Positions 43,307 through 52,917 are shown, numbered from the stretch's first letter. The stretch is 64,000 nucleotides of DNA from CALNXN01 sp942490645 (GCA_942490645.1 CALNXN010000010.1:558001-622000), one strand, 5' to 3'. Numbers and translations: made by a program. Notes: generated by a model from the sequence alone, not told the origin.

Positions 43307-44995
43307 ATGCTGCGTTTAACGTCACTGAACCCGGTCACTATGGTTTTTGGCCTCGCGGTCATCGTACTGTGTTGTGTGACGGCGACCGCATTGATTATCG
43401 GTTCAAATCCGATCTCAACATTCGCCCCATCTTTGACATTCTTGATATTCGGCGCGGCAATGGCGCGCAGCCAACCAAAACTGGCACCAGTTGGCGCCGC
43501 TATCGCTCTGATCGGTCAGGCAATCGCGTTTACGGCTGCTTTTCAGGCGCATCCCTGGCAGCTGGATAGCCACATGGTGTTTTTCGCTTTACTGGCATGC
43601 TTGGTAAGCCTGCGCAGCATCACAGCAATCCTAGTCGGCACAGTGATCATTGCATTGCATCACGTGTCTCTATCCCTTCTCATGCCATCGCTGATCTACC
43701 CTTCTGGGGGGTTTGCCGTGAATTTGGGCCGTACGGTATTTCACGCCGTGATTGTCTTGTTGGAAACTGCCGCGCTGGTGGCGACGGTGTATCAGCTTAA
43801 CCGTGCTGATCGTGAAATGCGGGCGCAAACAGAGGCGCTTGAGAACAGCCTCAACGAAGCGGATAAGGCTGAACGGGAGGCTTTCGCATCGAAAGAGGCT
43901 GCCGAAGCCGCACAGCACGAGGCCCTTATGGCACAGACTGCTGCGGAAAAGGCTTTGGAGCAGGCGCGCAAGGCTGAAGAAGAAAACAAAAAAGCCCAAC
44001 TTGAGAAGCATGCGTCAGACGAAGAGCGCCGCAAGGCCGATGAGGCCCATAACACGAAGCAAGCACAGGTTGTTGATACTCTGCGTGTTGCGCTTACGCG
44101 ACTGGAGAGTGGCGACCTAACGACGCGCATAACACAACAGTTCCCGGAAGATTACGAAACTCTGCGCAATGAGTTCAATGCAGCGATGCAAACCCTCGAA
44201 GAACTGGTCGCAGTCGTTGCCCAAAGGTCCGAGCAGATGGACATAGAAATTCGTGAGATTTCATCAGCAACCAATGATCTCGCGCGGCGTACCGAAATCC
44301 AGGCTCGAAACCTGAATGCAACGTCTGAAGCCTTGGATGGGCTGACGAAAAGCGTACGTGAGAATGCAACGAGCGTTGAAGATGCAAACCATTCAGCCAA
44401 GTCTGCCCAATCCAATGCGGAAATAAGCGGAATGGTCGTCTCCAAGGCATCGCTGGCCATGGAAGCAATCAAAACTGAGGCTGGCGAAATCAGCAAAATA
44501 GTGGAGCTCATCGAAGGCATATCGTTTCAGACCAACCTTTTGGCATTGAACGCCGGGGTAGAGGCTGCGCGCGCAGGCGAAGCAGGCCAAGGTTTTGCGG
44601 TTGTGGCCTCGGAAGTGCGCGGGTTGGCGCAAAGATCTTCTGAAAGTGCGACGAGCATTCGAACGCTCATTGAACGCTCGGGCGTTGAAGTCGAGAATGG
44701 ATCTGCGCAAATCTCCGAAACGGTCAGCTCCCTGGATGCTGTTGAAACCACAATCTCTGAAATCACGTCTAAAATGGACATGATCAATGGCAGCACTAAC
44801 GATCAGAGGGACCAGATATCATCCCTCAACTCAACGATCGCAGAAATAGGAGAGGTTACACAGAAAAACGCGGCGATGTTCGAAGAGACGAACGCGGCTT
44901 GCGCCAACTTGGCAAACGGAGCGAAAGCCTTGCTTGAACTCACACAGCATTTCCAAGTATCCGATACAGCACGCCGAGCGGATACAGCCGCTTGA
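43307..44995 (+). CDS. Methyl-accepting chemotaxis protein with multi-pass membrane sensor
   Basis: A 562-residue chemoreceptor without a large periplasmic domain. The first 165 residues contain about six membrane helices (VFGLAVIVLCCVTATALIIG, LVSLRSITAILVGTVIIALH, FHAVIVLLETAALVATVYQL), so the stimulus is probably sensed in or at the membrane. A long alanine/glutamate coiled coil (residues 170-260), one HAMP-like segment (LRVALTRLESGDLTTRI) and the signalling domain follow, with the hairpin tip near residue 406 (FQTNLLALNAGVEAARAGEA). Its coupled upstream partner is a two-helix protein. Confidence 0.9.
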   Translation: MLRLTSLNPVTMVFGLAVIVLCCVTATALIIGSNPISTFAPSLTFLIFGAAMARSQPKLAPVGAAIALIGQAIAFTAAFQAHPWQLDSHMVFFALLACLVSLRSITAILVGTVIIALHHVSLSLLMPSLIYPSGGFAVNLGRTVFHAVIVLLETAALVATVYQLNRADREMRAQTEALENSLNEADKAEREAFASKEAAEAAQHEALMAQTAAEKALEQARKAEEENKKAQLEKHASDEERRKADEAHNTKQAQVVDTLRVALTRLESGDLTTRITQQFPEDYETLRNEFNAAMQTLEELVAVVAQRSEQMDIEIREISSATNDLARRTEIQARNLNATSEALDGLTKSVRENATSVEDANHSAKSAQSNAEISGMVVSKASLAMEAIKTEAGEISKIVELIEGISFQTNLLALNAGVEAARAGEAGQGFAVVASEVRGLAQRSSESATSIRTLIERSGVEVENGSAQISETVSSLDAVETTISEITSKMDMINGSTNDQRDQISSLNSTIAEIGEVTQKNAAMFEETNAACANLANGAKALLELTQHFQVSDTARRADTAA

Positions 44996-45308
44996 GACCA
45001 AACAAGCTGGCTTCAATTCGCGTTGCGCTCCAAAGATTGTCCGGACGGACGTTCGTGAGTTTTGCAACATCCGTCAACATGGGCTCGAAGCGAGCGAGCG
45101 CCGCTGGATGCACAAAGGGCTTGTTCGCTGGGCACTGCTGCCGTTCTTAGCTCGTTCACACTGTGCCGGTTCCAGCGTCTTGCGGACCACGCGGTGATCT
45201 TAATCCAAGGCATTTTGTGATAGCATTGCGGGGCAATCAGTAAAGCTTGTCATCGGAAGGCGTTGGCCTACAATTTGAACGAGACAATTTTACTAAAACG
45301 GTGCGGCT
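44996..45308. other. Gap between the chemoreceptor and the porin gene
   Basis: About 310 bases without a convincing gene, terminator or repeat. A promoter for the porin-hydrolase pair must lie at the right end (TTGTGATAGCATTGC region), but I could not define it. Confidence 0.4.
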
Positions 45309-46733
45309 ATGGGGTTCTTTTGCAGGCTCAGTCTTCTTGCAGCAGCTATCTGCATTGCTGTAGCGGCCAAAGCCCAAGAGCACGATCCGATGCTGGTCTA
45401 CGATCAAGACGGTCTCAAGGTGCGCGGGCATCTTCAGTTCGGTTTGAACGCGGTGGTCGAAAACAACCTGTTCTGGGACCTCGCTGCAACAACCGCACCG
45501 GGCAGCGGGTTTGATCCCGATACGGAGTGGCTGGAAGGATACATCAAGCCGGGCCTGAGCTTTGAGAAAACGCTCGATTCAGGCGCAGTGTTCTACGGCA
45601 AGCTTTCGGCGGTTGGCTCCTACACGATGGGAACAGACGCTTTCGATACGGGCGACATCGGTGCCATGACGCTAGAGGAAGCCTATTTGGCCGTTCGGGG
45701 TGATCTGACCACCGATCTCTCCTACGATTTGTCGATCGGTCCGCGCGAATTGACCCTCGGCACAGGGATGCTGATCGCGAACGGCGCGACAAGCGGTTTC
45801 GAGCGCGGTGCTCTGAAACTTGGCCCGCGCAAAGCTTGGGAAATGGCCGCGATCGGGCGTTTGTCCTACGGGAATTTCGCAGGGACCGCCTTTTACCTTG
45901 ATCCGAACGAATTGCCCTCGACGGACGGGAACAACGAACTGGCAGGTATCGATCTGCGCTTCGACGACCCGAAGGGTGGCTATCTTGGGGCGACATTCGT
46001 GAACGTTCTCAATTCCAGCTCGCCCTACCCGCAGGCCTCCCCGGGTGGGGTCGGTGCCCCCACGGTGACACCGGGCGCAAGGGACGGGACAAACACACTC
46101 GGTCTCTACGGTAAGACAAACCCGTTTGCAGGCGCGTTTGAGGATTGGACCTTCACCGGCGATTTCGCCTACCAATGGAACCACAAGATCGACCTGAAAG
46201 CCTGGGCGGGTCGCGTGACAGCCGGATATAAATTCGAAAACCTGCCGTGGTCGCCCAACCTCACCTTGGGCTATCAGACCTTTTCGGGCGATGACCCGAA
46301 CACGACGACCCTCGAACGGTTCGATCCGCTTTATTACCAAGGCAGCCCCAGCGCCTGGGCGACGGGATCAAAGTCCGCCTCGACGTTCATCAATTCGAAC
46401 GTGAAGGCTATAACGCTGGCGCTTCGAGTTCAGCCGACACCGAAAGACACCTGGACGCTGCGTTATGCGCATATCCGGGCAAACGAGTTGAACAGCCCAA
46501 TTCAATTCGGTCAGGCGACAAGGGTGGATGTAAACGGAAATGTCGTCTCTGGTGTCACCGACAGTCATCTCTCGGATGACGTGTTTCTCGAGTATAGCCG
46601 TGTCATCAATCGCAACACATTCCTGACGGCAGGTGTTTCTGTCTCGTTCCCCGGCGCGGGGATCGATAATGTCGTGGGCGGAAGCGCAAACCCTTGGACC
46701 GGAGGTTTCATCAATGTCGTATTCAACTTCTAA
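45309..46733 (+). CDS. Outer-membrane beta-barrel porin, alginate-export type
   Basis: A 474-residue outer-membrane protein with a signal peptide (LSLLAAAICIAVAAKA). Alternating strands and aromatic girdles (VRGHLQFGLNAVVENNLFWD, SYTMGTDAFDTGDIG, LSYDLSIGPRELTLGTG, YKFENLPWSPNLTLGYQTFS) and the final phenylalanine in GGFINVVFNF are typical of barrels of the alginate-export/OprD-like size class. It probably carries an oligomeric nutrient. Its end overlaps the next gene, which encodes a secreted amide or ester hydrolase, so uptake and processing of one substrate is a fair inference. Confidence 0.8.
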   Translation: MGFFCRLSLLAAAICIAVAAKAQEHDPMLVYDQDGLKVRGHLQFGLNAVVENNLFWDLAATTAPGSGFDPDTEWLEGYIKPGLSFEKTLDSGAVFYGKLSAVGSYTMGTDAFDTGDIGAMTLEEAYLAVRGDLTTDLSYDLSIGPRELTLGTGMLIANGATSGFERGALKLGPRKAWEMAAIGRLSYGNFAGTAFYLDPNELPSTDGNNELAGIDLRFDDPKGGYLGATFVNVLNSSSPYPQASPGGVGAPTVTPGARDGTNTLGLYGKTNPFAGAFEDWTFTGDFAYQWNHKIDLKAWAGRVTAGYKFENLPWSPNLTLGYQTFSGDDPNTTTLERFDPLYYQGSPSAWATGSKSASTFINSNVKAITLALRVQPTPKDTWTLRYAHIRANELNSPIQFGQATRVDVNGNVVSGVTDSHLSDDVFLEYSRVINRNTFLTAGVSVSFPGAGIDNVVGGSANPWTGGFINVVFNF

Positions 46734-48072
46734 TTTCATCGCACTGGCCGCGGCGGTTTCCTTGACACTCGGCGCGCCGACCGGGGCTATGGCGCAATCG
46801 TCTTCGCTTTCGGCGCAGGAGTCCGACCCCAATGTGATGGGATGGATGCAGGGCTTTCCACCCCCGTCCGACAAACTGATCACACAACCGGATTCCAACT
46901 ACTTCAGCTTCCCCAAACTGCGATGGTCTGTCTGTCATTTGCGCGAATTCCTCCCCACCGAGGAGATCAGCCGCGGGTTGGGCGCGCCAGTTCCACTCGA
47001 CTATCCGACACCAGCGGCATTCGCCGATTTGCGCACGCAAATCGACGCTGTCACCTTCACGCCACAGAACAGCGACCAAGAGATGACCTGGGAACAGTCG
47101 CTTTACGCCAACTACACGGACGGCATTCTGATCATGCATAAGGGAAAGGTGGTCTACGAGCGCTACTTTGGCTGTCTCGAAGAGGACGGCAAGCACGCCA
47201 TCATGTCGATGACCAAGTCGTTTACCGGTCTTCTCGCCGAAATCATGGTTGTCGAAGGCGCGCTCGACGATACGGCTCTGGTGCGCGACATCATTCCCGA
47301 AATCGGCGATAGCGCCTTTGCCACGGCCACGGTGCGTCAGGTCATGGATATGACCACTGGCGTGAAATATTCGGAGGATTACTCTGATCCGAATGCTGAT
47401 ATCTGGCTCTATTCCGCTGCAGCCAGCCCGCTGCCCAAGCCCGAAGGCTACGATGGCCCGAATGGGTACTGGGAATACCTGCAGCAGGTCGAGCCCGAAG
47501 GCAATCACGGCGATGAATTCCACTACAAGACCATCAACTCCGACATGCTGGGCTGGATCATCAGCCGCGTGTCAGGCAAGGCAGTGACCGAACTCGCCTC
47601 CGAACGGCTCTGGCGCCCAATGGGAGTAGAGCAAGACGCCTATCAAACTGTTGACGGCAAGGGCGTGCCGTTCGCAGGTGGCGGCATCACCGCAGGCCTT
47701 CGCGACCTTGGACGGTTGGGCCAGCTTATGCTGAACCAAGGAGAGATGAACGGCGAGAGGCTTTTTCCGGCCGAGGTAGTGGCAAACATCAGCTCTGGCG
47801 GCGACCGATCCAAATTCGGCACAGGCTTCCCAACCTTCGGCGCTGGCAGCTACACGAGCCAGTGGTGGGTGTTCCACAACGAGCACGGAGCCTATGCTGC
47901 GCGCGGCGTGCACGGGCAGACGATCTATGTCGATCCGACGGCTGAGATGGTGCTGGTGCGGCTTGCCTCATTCCCCCGCGCGCAGAACGGCTTTATCGAT
48001 CCGACCTCGTTGCCTGCCTACCAAGCGGTGGCTGAATACCTTCTGGCAAGCCAGCCAATCCCAAGCGAGTGA
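46714..48072 (+). CDS. Exported serine hydrolase of the NylB / class C beta-lactamase fold
   Basis: A 452-residue protein with a signal peptide (FIALAAAVSLTLGAPTGAMA). The catalytic SxxK motif is Ser165-Met-Thr-Lys168 (IMSMTKSF) and Tyr270 lies in YKTINSDMLGW, the place of the Tyr in 6-aminohexanoate-dimer hydrolase (NylB). Other marks are HKGKVVYERYFG and the C-terminal VHGQTIYVDPTAEMVLVRL. It starts 20 bases inside the porin gene with GGAGG eight bases ahead. The substrate is unknown; beta-lactam, ester or short amide oligomers are all possible for this fold. Confidence 0.85.
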   Translation: MSYSTSNFIALAAAVSLTLGAPTGAMAQSSSLSAQESDPNVMGWMQGFPPPSDKLITQPDSNYFSFPKLRWSVCHLREFLPTEEISRGLGAPVPLDYPTPAAFADLRTQIDAVTFTPQNSDQEMTWEQSLYANYTDGILIMHKGKVVYERYFGCLEEDGKHAIMSMTKSFTGLLAEIMVVEGALDDTALVRDIIPEIGDSAFATATVRQVMDMTTGVKYSEDYSDPNADIWLYSAAASPLPKPEGYDGPNGYWEYLQQVEPEGNHGDEFHYKTINSDMLGWIISRVSGKAVTELASERLWRPMGVEQDAYQTVDGKGVPFAGGGITAGLRDLGRLGQLMLNQGEMNGERLFPAEVVANISSGGDRSKFGTGFPTFGAGSYTSQWWVFHNEHGAYAARGVHGQTIYVDPTAEMVLVRLASFPRAQNGFIDPTSLPAYQAVAEYLLASQPIPSE

Positions 48073-48512
48073 ACAGTTAACCGCGCAGTTCGAAGCGAAA
48101 TACTTTGCAGCCCAACCTTGGCCGGTCTGCTCGAAACATGGACTACGTCTGTGAGGTTTTTTGGTTCGCTTGCCGCATCTTTGCTGCCGTCGGTGAAACG
48201 TGCGGCACGTGTCAAAGATGGCTCACAAAGGACGCTCGCCGCCGCCTTGGGCCAACAGCTGAACCACACGCGTCGTTAGGTCCGCCGCTTCACGGCCCCC
48301 GCACCGACAAGGTACGAGCGTCATATCGACGTGAAACCGACACGGGGGTTTTCCCGTCAAAACAAATCGCTATTTCCTGATGCGACCAAGACACGAAAAA
48401 ACCAACCCACGGCGGCCAACGTGTCGCACAGCACCCCCTGAAATGTCGCTTTGGCAAAGACCGCGTGCGCCCCTCCTTCTACTGTGGACACACCTCAGAT
48501 CGGAGCTTGCGC
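48073..48512. other. Gap before the N-carbamoylputrescine amidase gene
   Basis: About 440 bases with no frame that I would call a gene. A GTGTCGCAC near 48419 resembles the CTGTCGCAC repeats ahead of dddP, but occurs once. The right end must hold the amidase promoter. Confidence 0.4.
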
Positions 48513-49376
48513 ATGTCCACCCTCACCGTCGCCTCTGCCCAATTCGCCCCTACCTCATGGGAACGTGATCCCAACCTTACGATCGCCGAACGCCTGATCG
48601 AAGAGGCCGCAAACAAGGGTGCTCAAGTGGTGTTGCCGCCTGAGAATATGTCGATGCATTTCTTTGGCTTCAACGACTGGGATCCGGCGCATTTCAAATA
48701 CGCCGACACGCTGGAAGGCGAGACCGTGACGCGCATGCGGGTCGTCGCCAAACGCTGCGGTGTGGTGGTGATCACCAACTTCTTCGAAAAGGCCAACAAT
48801 GCTTATTTCAACACCAACGCGATCATTGATGCGGACGGTGAAATCCTTGGTATCTACCGCAAGACCCACATTCCGGGTGGTCCTCCGGGGTGCTACGAAA
48901 AGGTCTATACCTCTTTTGGCAACACCGGTTTCAAGGTTTGGAAAACCGCGCATGGCACCATCGGCGCGGGCATTTGCTGGGATCAGTGGTTCCCGGAGGC
49001 CGCCCGTATCATGGCCCTGATGGGCGCGGATTGCCTGTTCTATCCCACCGCCATTGGCTCCGATTGCCATGACCATTGGGAGGTCGTGATGCGCGGCCAT
49101 GCGGGTGCAAACATTGTCCCGCTGGTCTGTACCAACCGCATCGGCACCGAAAAAGGCCCGCTGGGAGAGACGACGTTTTTCGGCCAATCCTTCATCTCCG
49201 GTCCACAGGGAAATGTGCTGCAAAAAGCGAATGATCACAGCGAAACAGTGCTGGTTCACTCGTTTGATCTGGCGGAGATCGCCGAGATGCGCGCCAACTG
49301 GGGCGTCTTCCGCGACCGCCGCCCCGATGCCTACGGCCCGTTGTTGACGCTGGACGGAACGACCCCAGCCCTTTGA
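48513..49376 (+). CDS. aguB: N-carbamoylputrescine amidase (nitrilase superfamily)
   Basis: A 287-residue C-N hydrolase that releases putrescine from N-carbamoylputrescine, the last step of the agmatine route. The catalytic triad is visible: Glu44 (LPPENM), Lys117 (YRKTHIPGGPPGCYEK) and Cys155 (GAGICWDQWFPEAAR). The PGGPPGCYEKVYTSFG stretch and the AIGSDCHDHWEVVMRGHA segment are typical of AguB. ATG 48513 fits the family start (MSTLTVASAQFAP). Agmatine deiminase is not next to it, so it stands alone here. Confidence 0.92.
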   Translation: MSTLTVASAQFAPTSWERDPNLTIAERLIEEAANKGAQVVLPPENMSMHFFGFNDWDPAHFKYADTLEGETVTRMRVVAKRCGVVVITNFFEKANNAYFNTNAIIDADGEILGIYRKTHIPGGPPGCYEKVYTSFGNTGFKVWKTAHGTIGAGICWDQWFPEAARIMALMGADCLFYPTAIGSDCHDHWEVVMRGHAGANIVPLVCTNRIGTEKGPLGETTFFGQSFISGPQGNVLQKANDHSETVLVHSFDLAEIAEMRANWGVFRDRRPDAYGPLLTLDGTTPAL

Positions 49377-49502
49377 TAACAAAGGCTTACGTGGCGAAGC
49401 TGACATATTCGCCACGTATTACCCTCAAACTGCGCGTCTATGGATTGACAGATTCAATCACCGATTGCACACTTTTCCACAGAATTTGAGGGATTTTTTG
49501 CA

Positions 49503-50516
49503 ATGCGCGTGTTGATGTCCAGACCCCGTCTCGGGGTGACCTTTGCCGTTCTGGCCCCTTTTGTTTTGATGGGATGCGAGGCCGCGCTTCAGGGGCAGCC
49601 GCGCGCCACGCTGGATGACAGTCGACCCAGCCTGAACACTCTTGTGATCGGCGGCACACTCAGCCAAGCCAACGTCAACGCGGCCCTCGTCAATCAGACC
49701 GACGGCAAACGCAACGCCATCGTGCTGGCCCGCGTCGCGGAGCTGGATACGCTCTACAATGAGTATGAAAACACGCTCCTGTTCGAGGCACGGCAATCGG
49801 GCTTTTTGCTCTCCTTTACAGGGGCTTTGGCCGGGTTGGCCGGATCACAGGCCAGTGCCGCCGCGTCCCAGAACTATTCGCTGCTCAGCGGCGGGATCAA
49901 CGCGGCACAGTCCTCTTATGAAAAAGAGGTCCTGGCCGAGCAAACCATGAACGCTTTGATTTCTCAGATGCGTGCCGAACGCGCCCGCGTGCTGGGCGAG
50001 ATCTACGACAAACTGCGCGCGCCTGTGTCCCGCTATCCGGTGCAGGCGGCGATCTCCGATCTGGAGCGTTACCGTCAAGCCGGAACACTCGCGACGGGTC
50101 TTGTGGCGATGAACCAGGCCTCCGTGCAACGCGCCGAAATTGAAACCGCCGCCGCCGCCAAAAAGGTAGACCGCTTCGTCACCGGTGTAGAGCGCCGCGC
50201 ACCCGGCCGGGACTTTCAACGCACCGTCCCGACCCGTACGGTTCAAGACCGCGTTCGCATTCTGTCCGAACGGATCAAAAACGGGCAAGTCAGCCCCGAA
50301 AAAGTTGCGACATTCATGAACAATCCACCGCTGTCAGACCCTGAATTCAAACAGTTTTTTGTCGATTATGCCGAAGTCATCAAAGCCGTCACAACACAGG
50401 ACACCGTGCGCGCCCAAGATCTTTCGCCAGATTTTCTGGCAGGGATCGGAGGGTTCATGGCTACGGCCACGGACGAAGCCTCATTGATTGAAGCCGAGGC
50501 GGCATTATCGAATTGA
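49503..50516 (+). CDS. Lipoprotein of unknown function, helical
   Basis: A 337-residue lipoprotein: lipobox FVLMGC with Cys25, then long predicted helices (NEYENTLLFEARQSGFLLSF, AAQSSYEKEVLAEQTMNALI, LISQMRAERARVLGEIYDKL) and a glycine/alanine-rich stretch (FTGALAGLAGSQASAAASQN) that could insert in a membrane. The C-terminal region repeats helix-loop units (PEKVATFMNNPPLSDPEFKQ). I know no family. It is followed after ten bases by a lysozyme-like gene, suggesting one function. Confidence 0.7.
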   Translation: MRVLMSRPRLGVTFAVLAPFVLMGCEAALQGQPRATLDDSRPSLNTLVIGGTLSQANVNAALVNQTDGKRNAIVLARVAELDTLYNEYENTLLFEARQSGFLLSFTGALAGLAGSQASAAASQNYSLLSGGINAAQSSYEKEVLAEQTMNALISQMRAERARVLGEIYDKLRAPVSRYPVQAAISDLERYRQAGTLATGLVAMNQASVQRAEIETAAAAKKVDRFVTGVERRAPGRDFQRTVPTRTVQDRVRILSERIKNGQVSPEKVATFMNNPPLSDPEFKQFFVDYAEVIKAVTTQDTVRAQDLSPDFLAGIGGFMATATDEASLIEAEAALSN

Positions 50517-50526
50517 GGAGACCATC

Positions 50527-51387
50527 ATGAAACTGATCCTACGCTCCAACAAATTGCCAGACCCATATGACGAAGACGGCGTTGCGATGATGATCAAGAA
50601 CTTGCTCGATGGCGGTTTCTTCATTGCCGCATATGTCGAAGAGCAAGACGGTGCACCTTACCTTGTCAAAGTTCACCTCAGCCATGCGGATACTGTTGCG
50701 GCCTATGCTGCTGAAAAGCGCCCGATTGACTACTTCATTGGTCAGGACGTGCAAAAACTCATCGAAGACTTCGAATCCGTCGAAGGCCTTGGGTCGCTTT
50801 CAGCAAAGTTTGAAAGCCGTGGCGATCCCGGTGCCTTCGGCAAGGACCGCAATGGTGGGCCGTCTTACGGCGCCTATCAATTCGCGTCTCGCGTGGGAGG
50901 GCTGGCCAACTTTCTCAACTTTCTCAAAACCGCCCAACCTGCCTTTTCAGCAATTCTGGATGGCGCGGGCGGCGATGCGGCCGGACGAAGGGGGGATCAA
51001 GCATTCATTGACGCTTGGAAAGGCATTGCCCGCGATCACGAAGACGAATTCTTCAAGATACAACATGCCTTCATCAAGGTGTCGCACTACGATCCTTTCG
51101 TGCGAAAGGTCAAACAACAGGTCGGGCTGGACGTTGATGCCCGCTCGCTGGCACTCAAGAATGTGGCGTGGTCAACAGCCGTGCAGCATGGCCCCGGCAA
51201 CAGTATATTCCGCTCGGCGCTCGATGGGCATGACCTGTCAGACGATGCCGACGTGATCCGGCGCGTTTATGCAGAACGGTCCAACGTCGCCAAACACTTC
51301 CGCAGTTCCACCGCTGCTGTACAAGCCGCTGTCAAAGCACGCTTTGGCAAAGAGCTGGACGATGCGCTTGAAATGCTGAACGCCTGA
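50527..51387 (+). CDS. Lysozyme-like protein paired with the lipoprotein
   Basis: A 286-residue protein. Residues 90-290 contain FESRGDPGAFGKDRNGGPSY-GAYQF, whose E..D/N..SYGxYQ pattern is that of muramidase-like domains in phage-tail and VgrG-related proteins, followed by helices (VKQQVGLDVDARSLALKNVA, SRVYAERS-like region). Residues 1-80 are a separate N-terminal domain (SNKLPDPYDEDGVAMMIKNL) with no match. There is no signal peptide, so it is cytosolic or exported by a dedicated route. The start lies ten bases after the lipoprotein stop, with GAGGAGA in the junction. Confidence 0.6.
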   Translation: MKLILRSNKLPDPYDEDGVAMMIKNLLDGGFFIAAYVEEQDGAPYLVKVHLSHADTVAAYAAEKRPIDYFIGQDVQKLIEDFESVEGLGSLSAKFESRGDPGAFGKDRNGGPSYGAYQFASRVGGLANFLNFLKTAQPAFSAILDGAGGDAAGRRGDQAFIDAWKGIARDHEDEFFKIQHAFIKVSHYDPFVRKVKQQVGLDVDARSLALKNVAWSTAVQHGPGNSIFRSALDGHDLSDDADVIRRVYAERSNVAKHFRSSTAAVQAAVKARFGKELDDALEMLNA

Positions 51388-51535
51388 CGCGTCAACCAAT
51401 GCCCAAAGCGGGCGTTTTCATCGGAACGACGCGCTGACATGCCACGTCGCGTCACCTCCCCGTGAAATCTGTGACACACAGCTTGCATGCCCGGTCGACG
51501 CGCACCACTCTAGGAGCCTCAGAAGGAGGCCCCCA

Positions 51536-52750
51536 ATGCCCACCGAACGCATCACCTTTCCCGGACACGACGGATCGGATCTGGCCGCGCGGCTTGATCT
51601 GCCCAACGGGCCGCATCTCGCGACGGCGCTCTTTGCGCATTGCTTTACCTGCGGCAAAGACATTCCAGCCGCCCGGCGTATCGCCGCCCGCTTGGCCGCA
51701 ATGGGTATTGCCGTACTGCGGTTTGACTTTACCGGGTTGGGCCATTCGGATGGGGAATTCGCCAATACCTCCTTTACTTCAAACGTCGATGATCTGATTG
51801 CAGCCTGCCGTTACCTGGATGCGCGGGACATGCCCCCCACCCTTCTGATCGGGCACTCTCTAGGCGGGGCTGCGGTGCTCAAGGCAGCGAGCCAGATGGA
51901 TCAGATCAAAGCGGTGGCAACCATCGGCGCGCCCTTTGATCTTGAACACGTCACGCATAATTTCGCCGACAGCCTGCCTGAGATCATCTCCAAAGGCGTG
52001 GCCGAAGTGAGCTTGGGCGGGCGCCCCTTCCAGATCGGCAAAGGGTTCATCGAGGATGTCGCCAAGGGCGAGTTGGCACCGGCGATCTCAAACCTGAAGG
52101 CCGCGCTGCTGATCCTGCATGCGCCGCGCGATGCCATCGTCAGCATCGACAACGCCAGCCAGATCTTTCTGGCCGCCAAACATCCCAAGAGCTTTGTGAC
52201 GCTGGACGAAGCCGACCACCTCGTCACACGCGCCACAGACGCCGAATATGCTGCAAACATCATCGCCACATGGGCGGGCCGCTACATACCGCTCAACCCG
52301 CCTGCCCCACCTCCGGGGGCTCCGGAAGGCATCGTGCGTGTGTCAGAGGCCGATCCCGACGGATATCTGCAAGACATCACCTCCGGGCACAGCCACCACG
52401 TTCTGGCCGATGAACCCGCTGCCTACGGTGGCACCAACAAGGGCATGTCACCCTACGGCTTCCTGTCGGCGGGGCTCGGAGCTTGCACGTCGATGACGAT
52501 TCGCATGTATGCGAGGCGCAAAGGCTGGGAGCTGTCCCATGTCTCGGTCGACGTCAGTCACGACAAGGTCCACGCACAAGATGCGGAAACGGGCGTGGGC
52601 GACAAAATCGACACTTGGCGCAGACGTATCACGCTGACCGGCACGCTGGATGCCGAACAACGTCAGCGCCTGCTGGAGATCGCCGACAAATGCCCGGTTC
52701 ACCGCACGTTGGAACGCAGCTCGAAGGTCATCACGGAACTGGCATCCTGA
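51536..52750 (+). CDS. Alpha/beta hydrolase fused to an OsmC domain
   Basis: A 404-residue fusion. Residues 1-255 are an alpha/beta hydrolase with nucleophile Ser108 in LIGHSLGGAAV, the FDFTGLGHSDGEF loop and a late histidine (DEADHLVT). Residues 270-404 are an OsmC/Ohr-like domain with both redox cysteines, one in GLGACTSMTIRMYARRKG and one in DKCPVHRTLERSSKV. OsmC-type enzymes reduce organic hydroperoxides; the hydrolase could release the peroxidised acyl group first. The arrangement is known in bacteria, but the substrate is not. AGGAGG precedes the ATG. Confidence 0.92.
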   Translation: MPTERITFPGHDGSDLAARLDLPNGPHLATALFAHCFTCGKDIPAARRIAARLAAMGIAVLRFDFTGLGHSDGEFANTSFTSNVDDLIAACRYLDARDMPPTLLIGHSLGGAAVLKAASQMDQIKAVATIGAPFDLEHVTHNFADSLPEIISKGVAEVSLGGRPFQIGKGFIEDVAKGELAPAISNLKAALLILHAPRDAIVSIDNASQIFLAAKHPKSFVTLDEADHLVTRATDAEYAANIIATWAGRYIPLNPPAPPPGAPEGIVRVSEADPDGYLQDITSGHSHHVLADEPAAYGGTNKGMSPYGFLSAGLGACTSMTIRMYARRKGWELSHVSVDVSHDKVHAQDAETGVGDKIDTWRRRITLTGTLDAEQRQRLLEIADKCPVHRTLERSSKVITELAS

Positions 52751-52890
52751 CAGCTTGGGCATTGCACACGGAACAACCACCCAGCTCCAAGTGGTCTCAA
52801 AGTCCTCCGCCGAAGGCTCCCATCCTGGCAACGCTGCACGTCCCTCTCAACAGGGGGCTTAGGGCGCAAGAACAACCCGGCAAAAAGAAC

Positions 52891-52917
52891 AAGGCGCAGC
52901 CGACAGGCTGCGCCTTT
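52891..52917. terminator. Bidirectional terminator between the OsmC fusion and bioY
   Basis: An 11-base perfect stem AAGGCGCAGCC/GGCTGCGCCTT with a four-base loop separates the two convergent genes. Confidence 0.75.
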
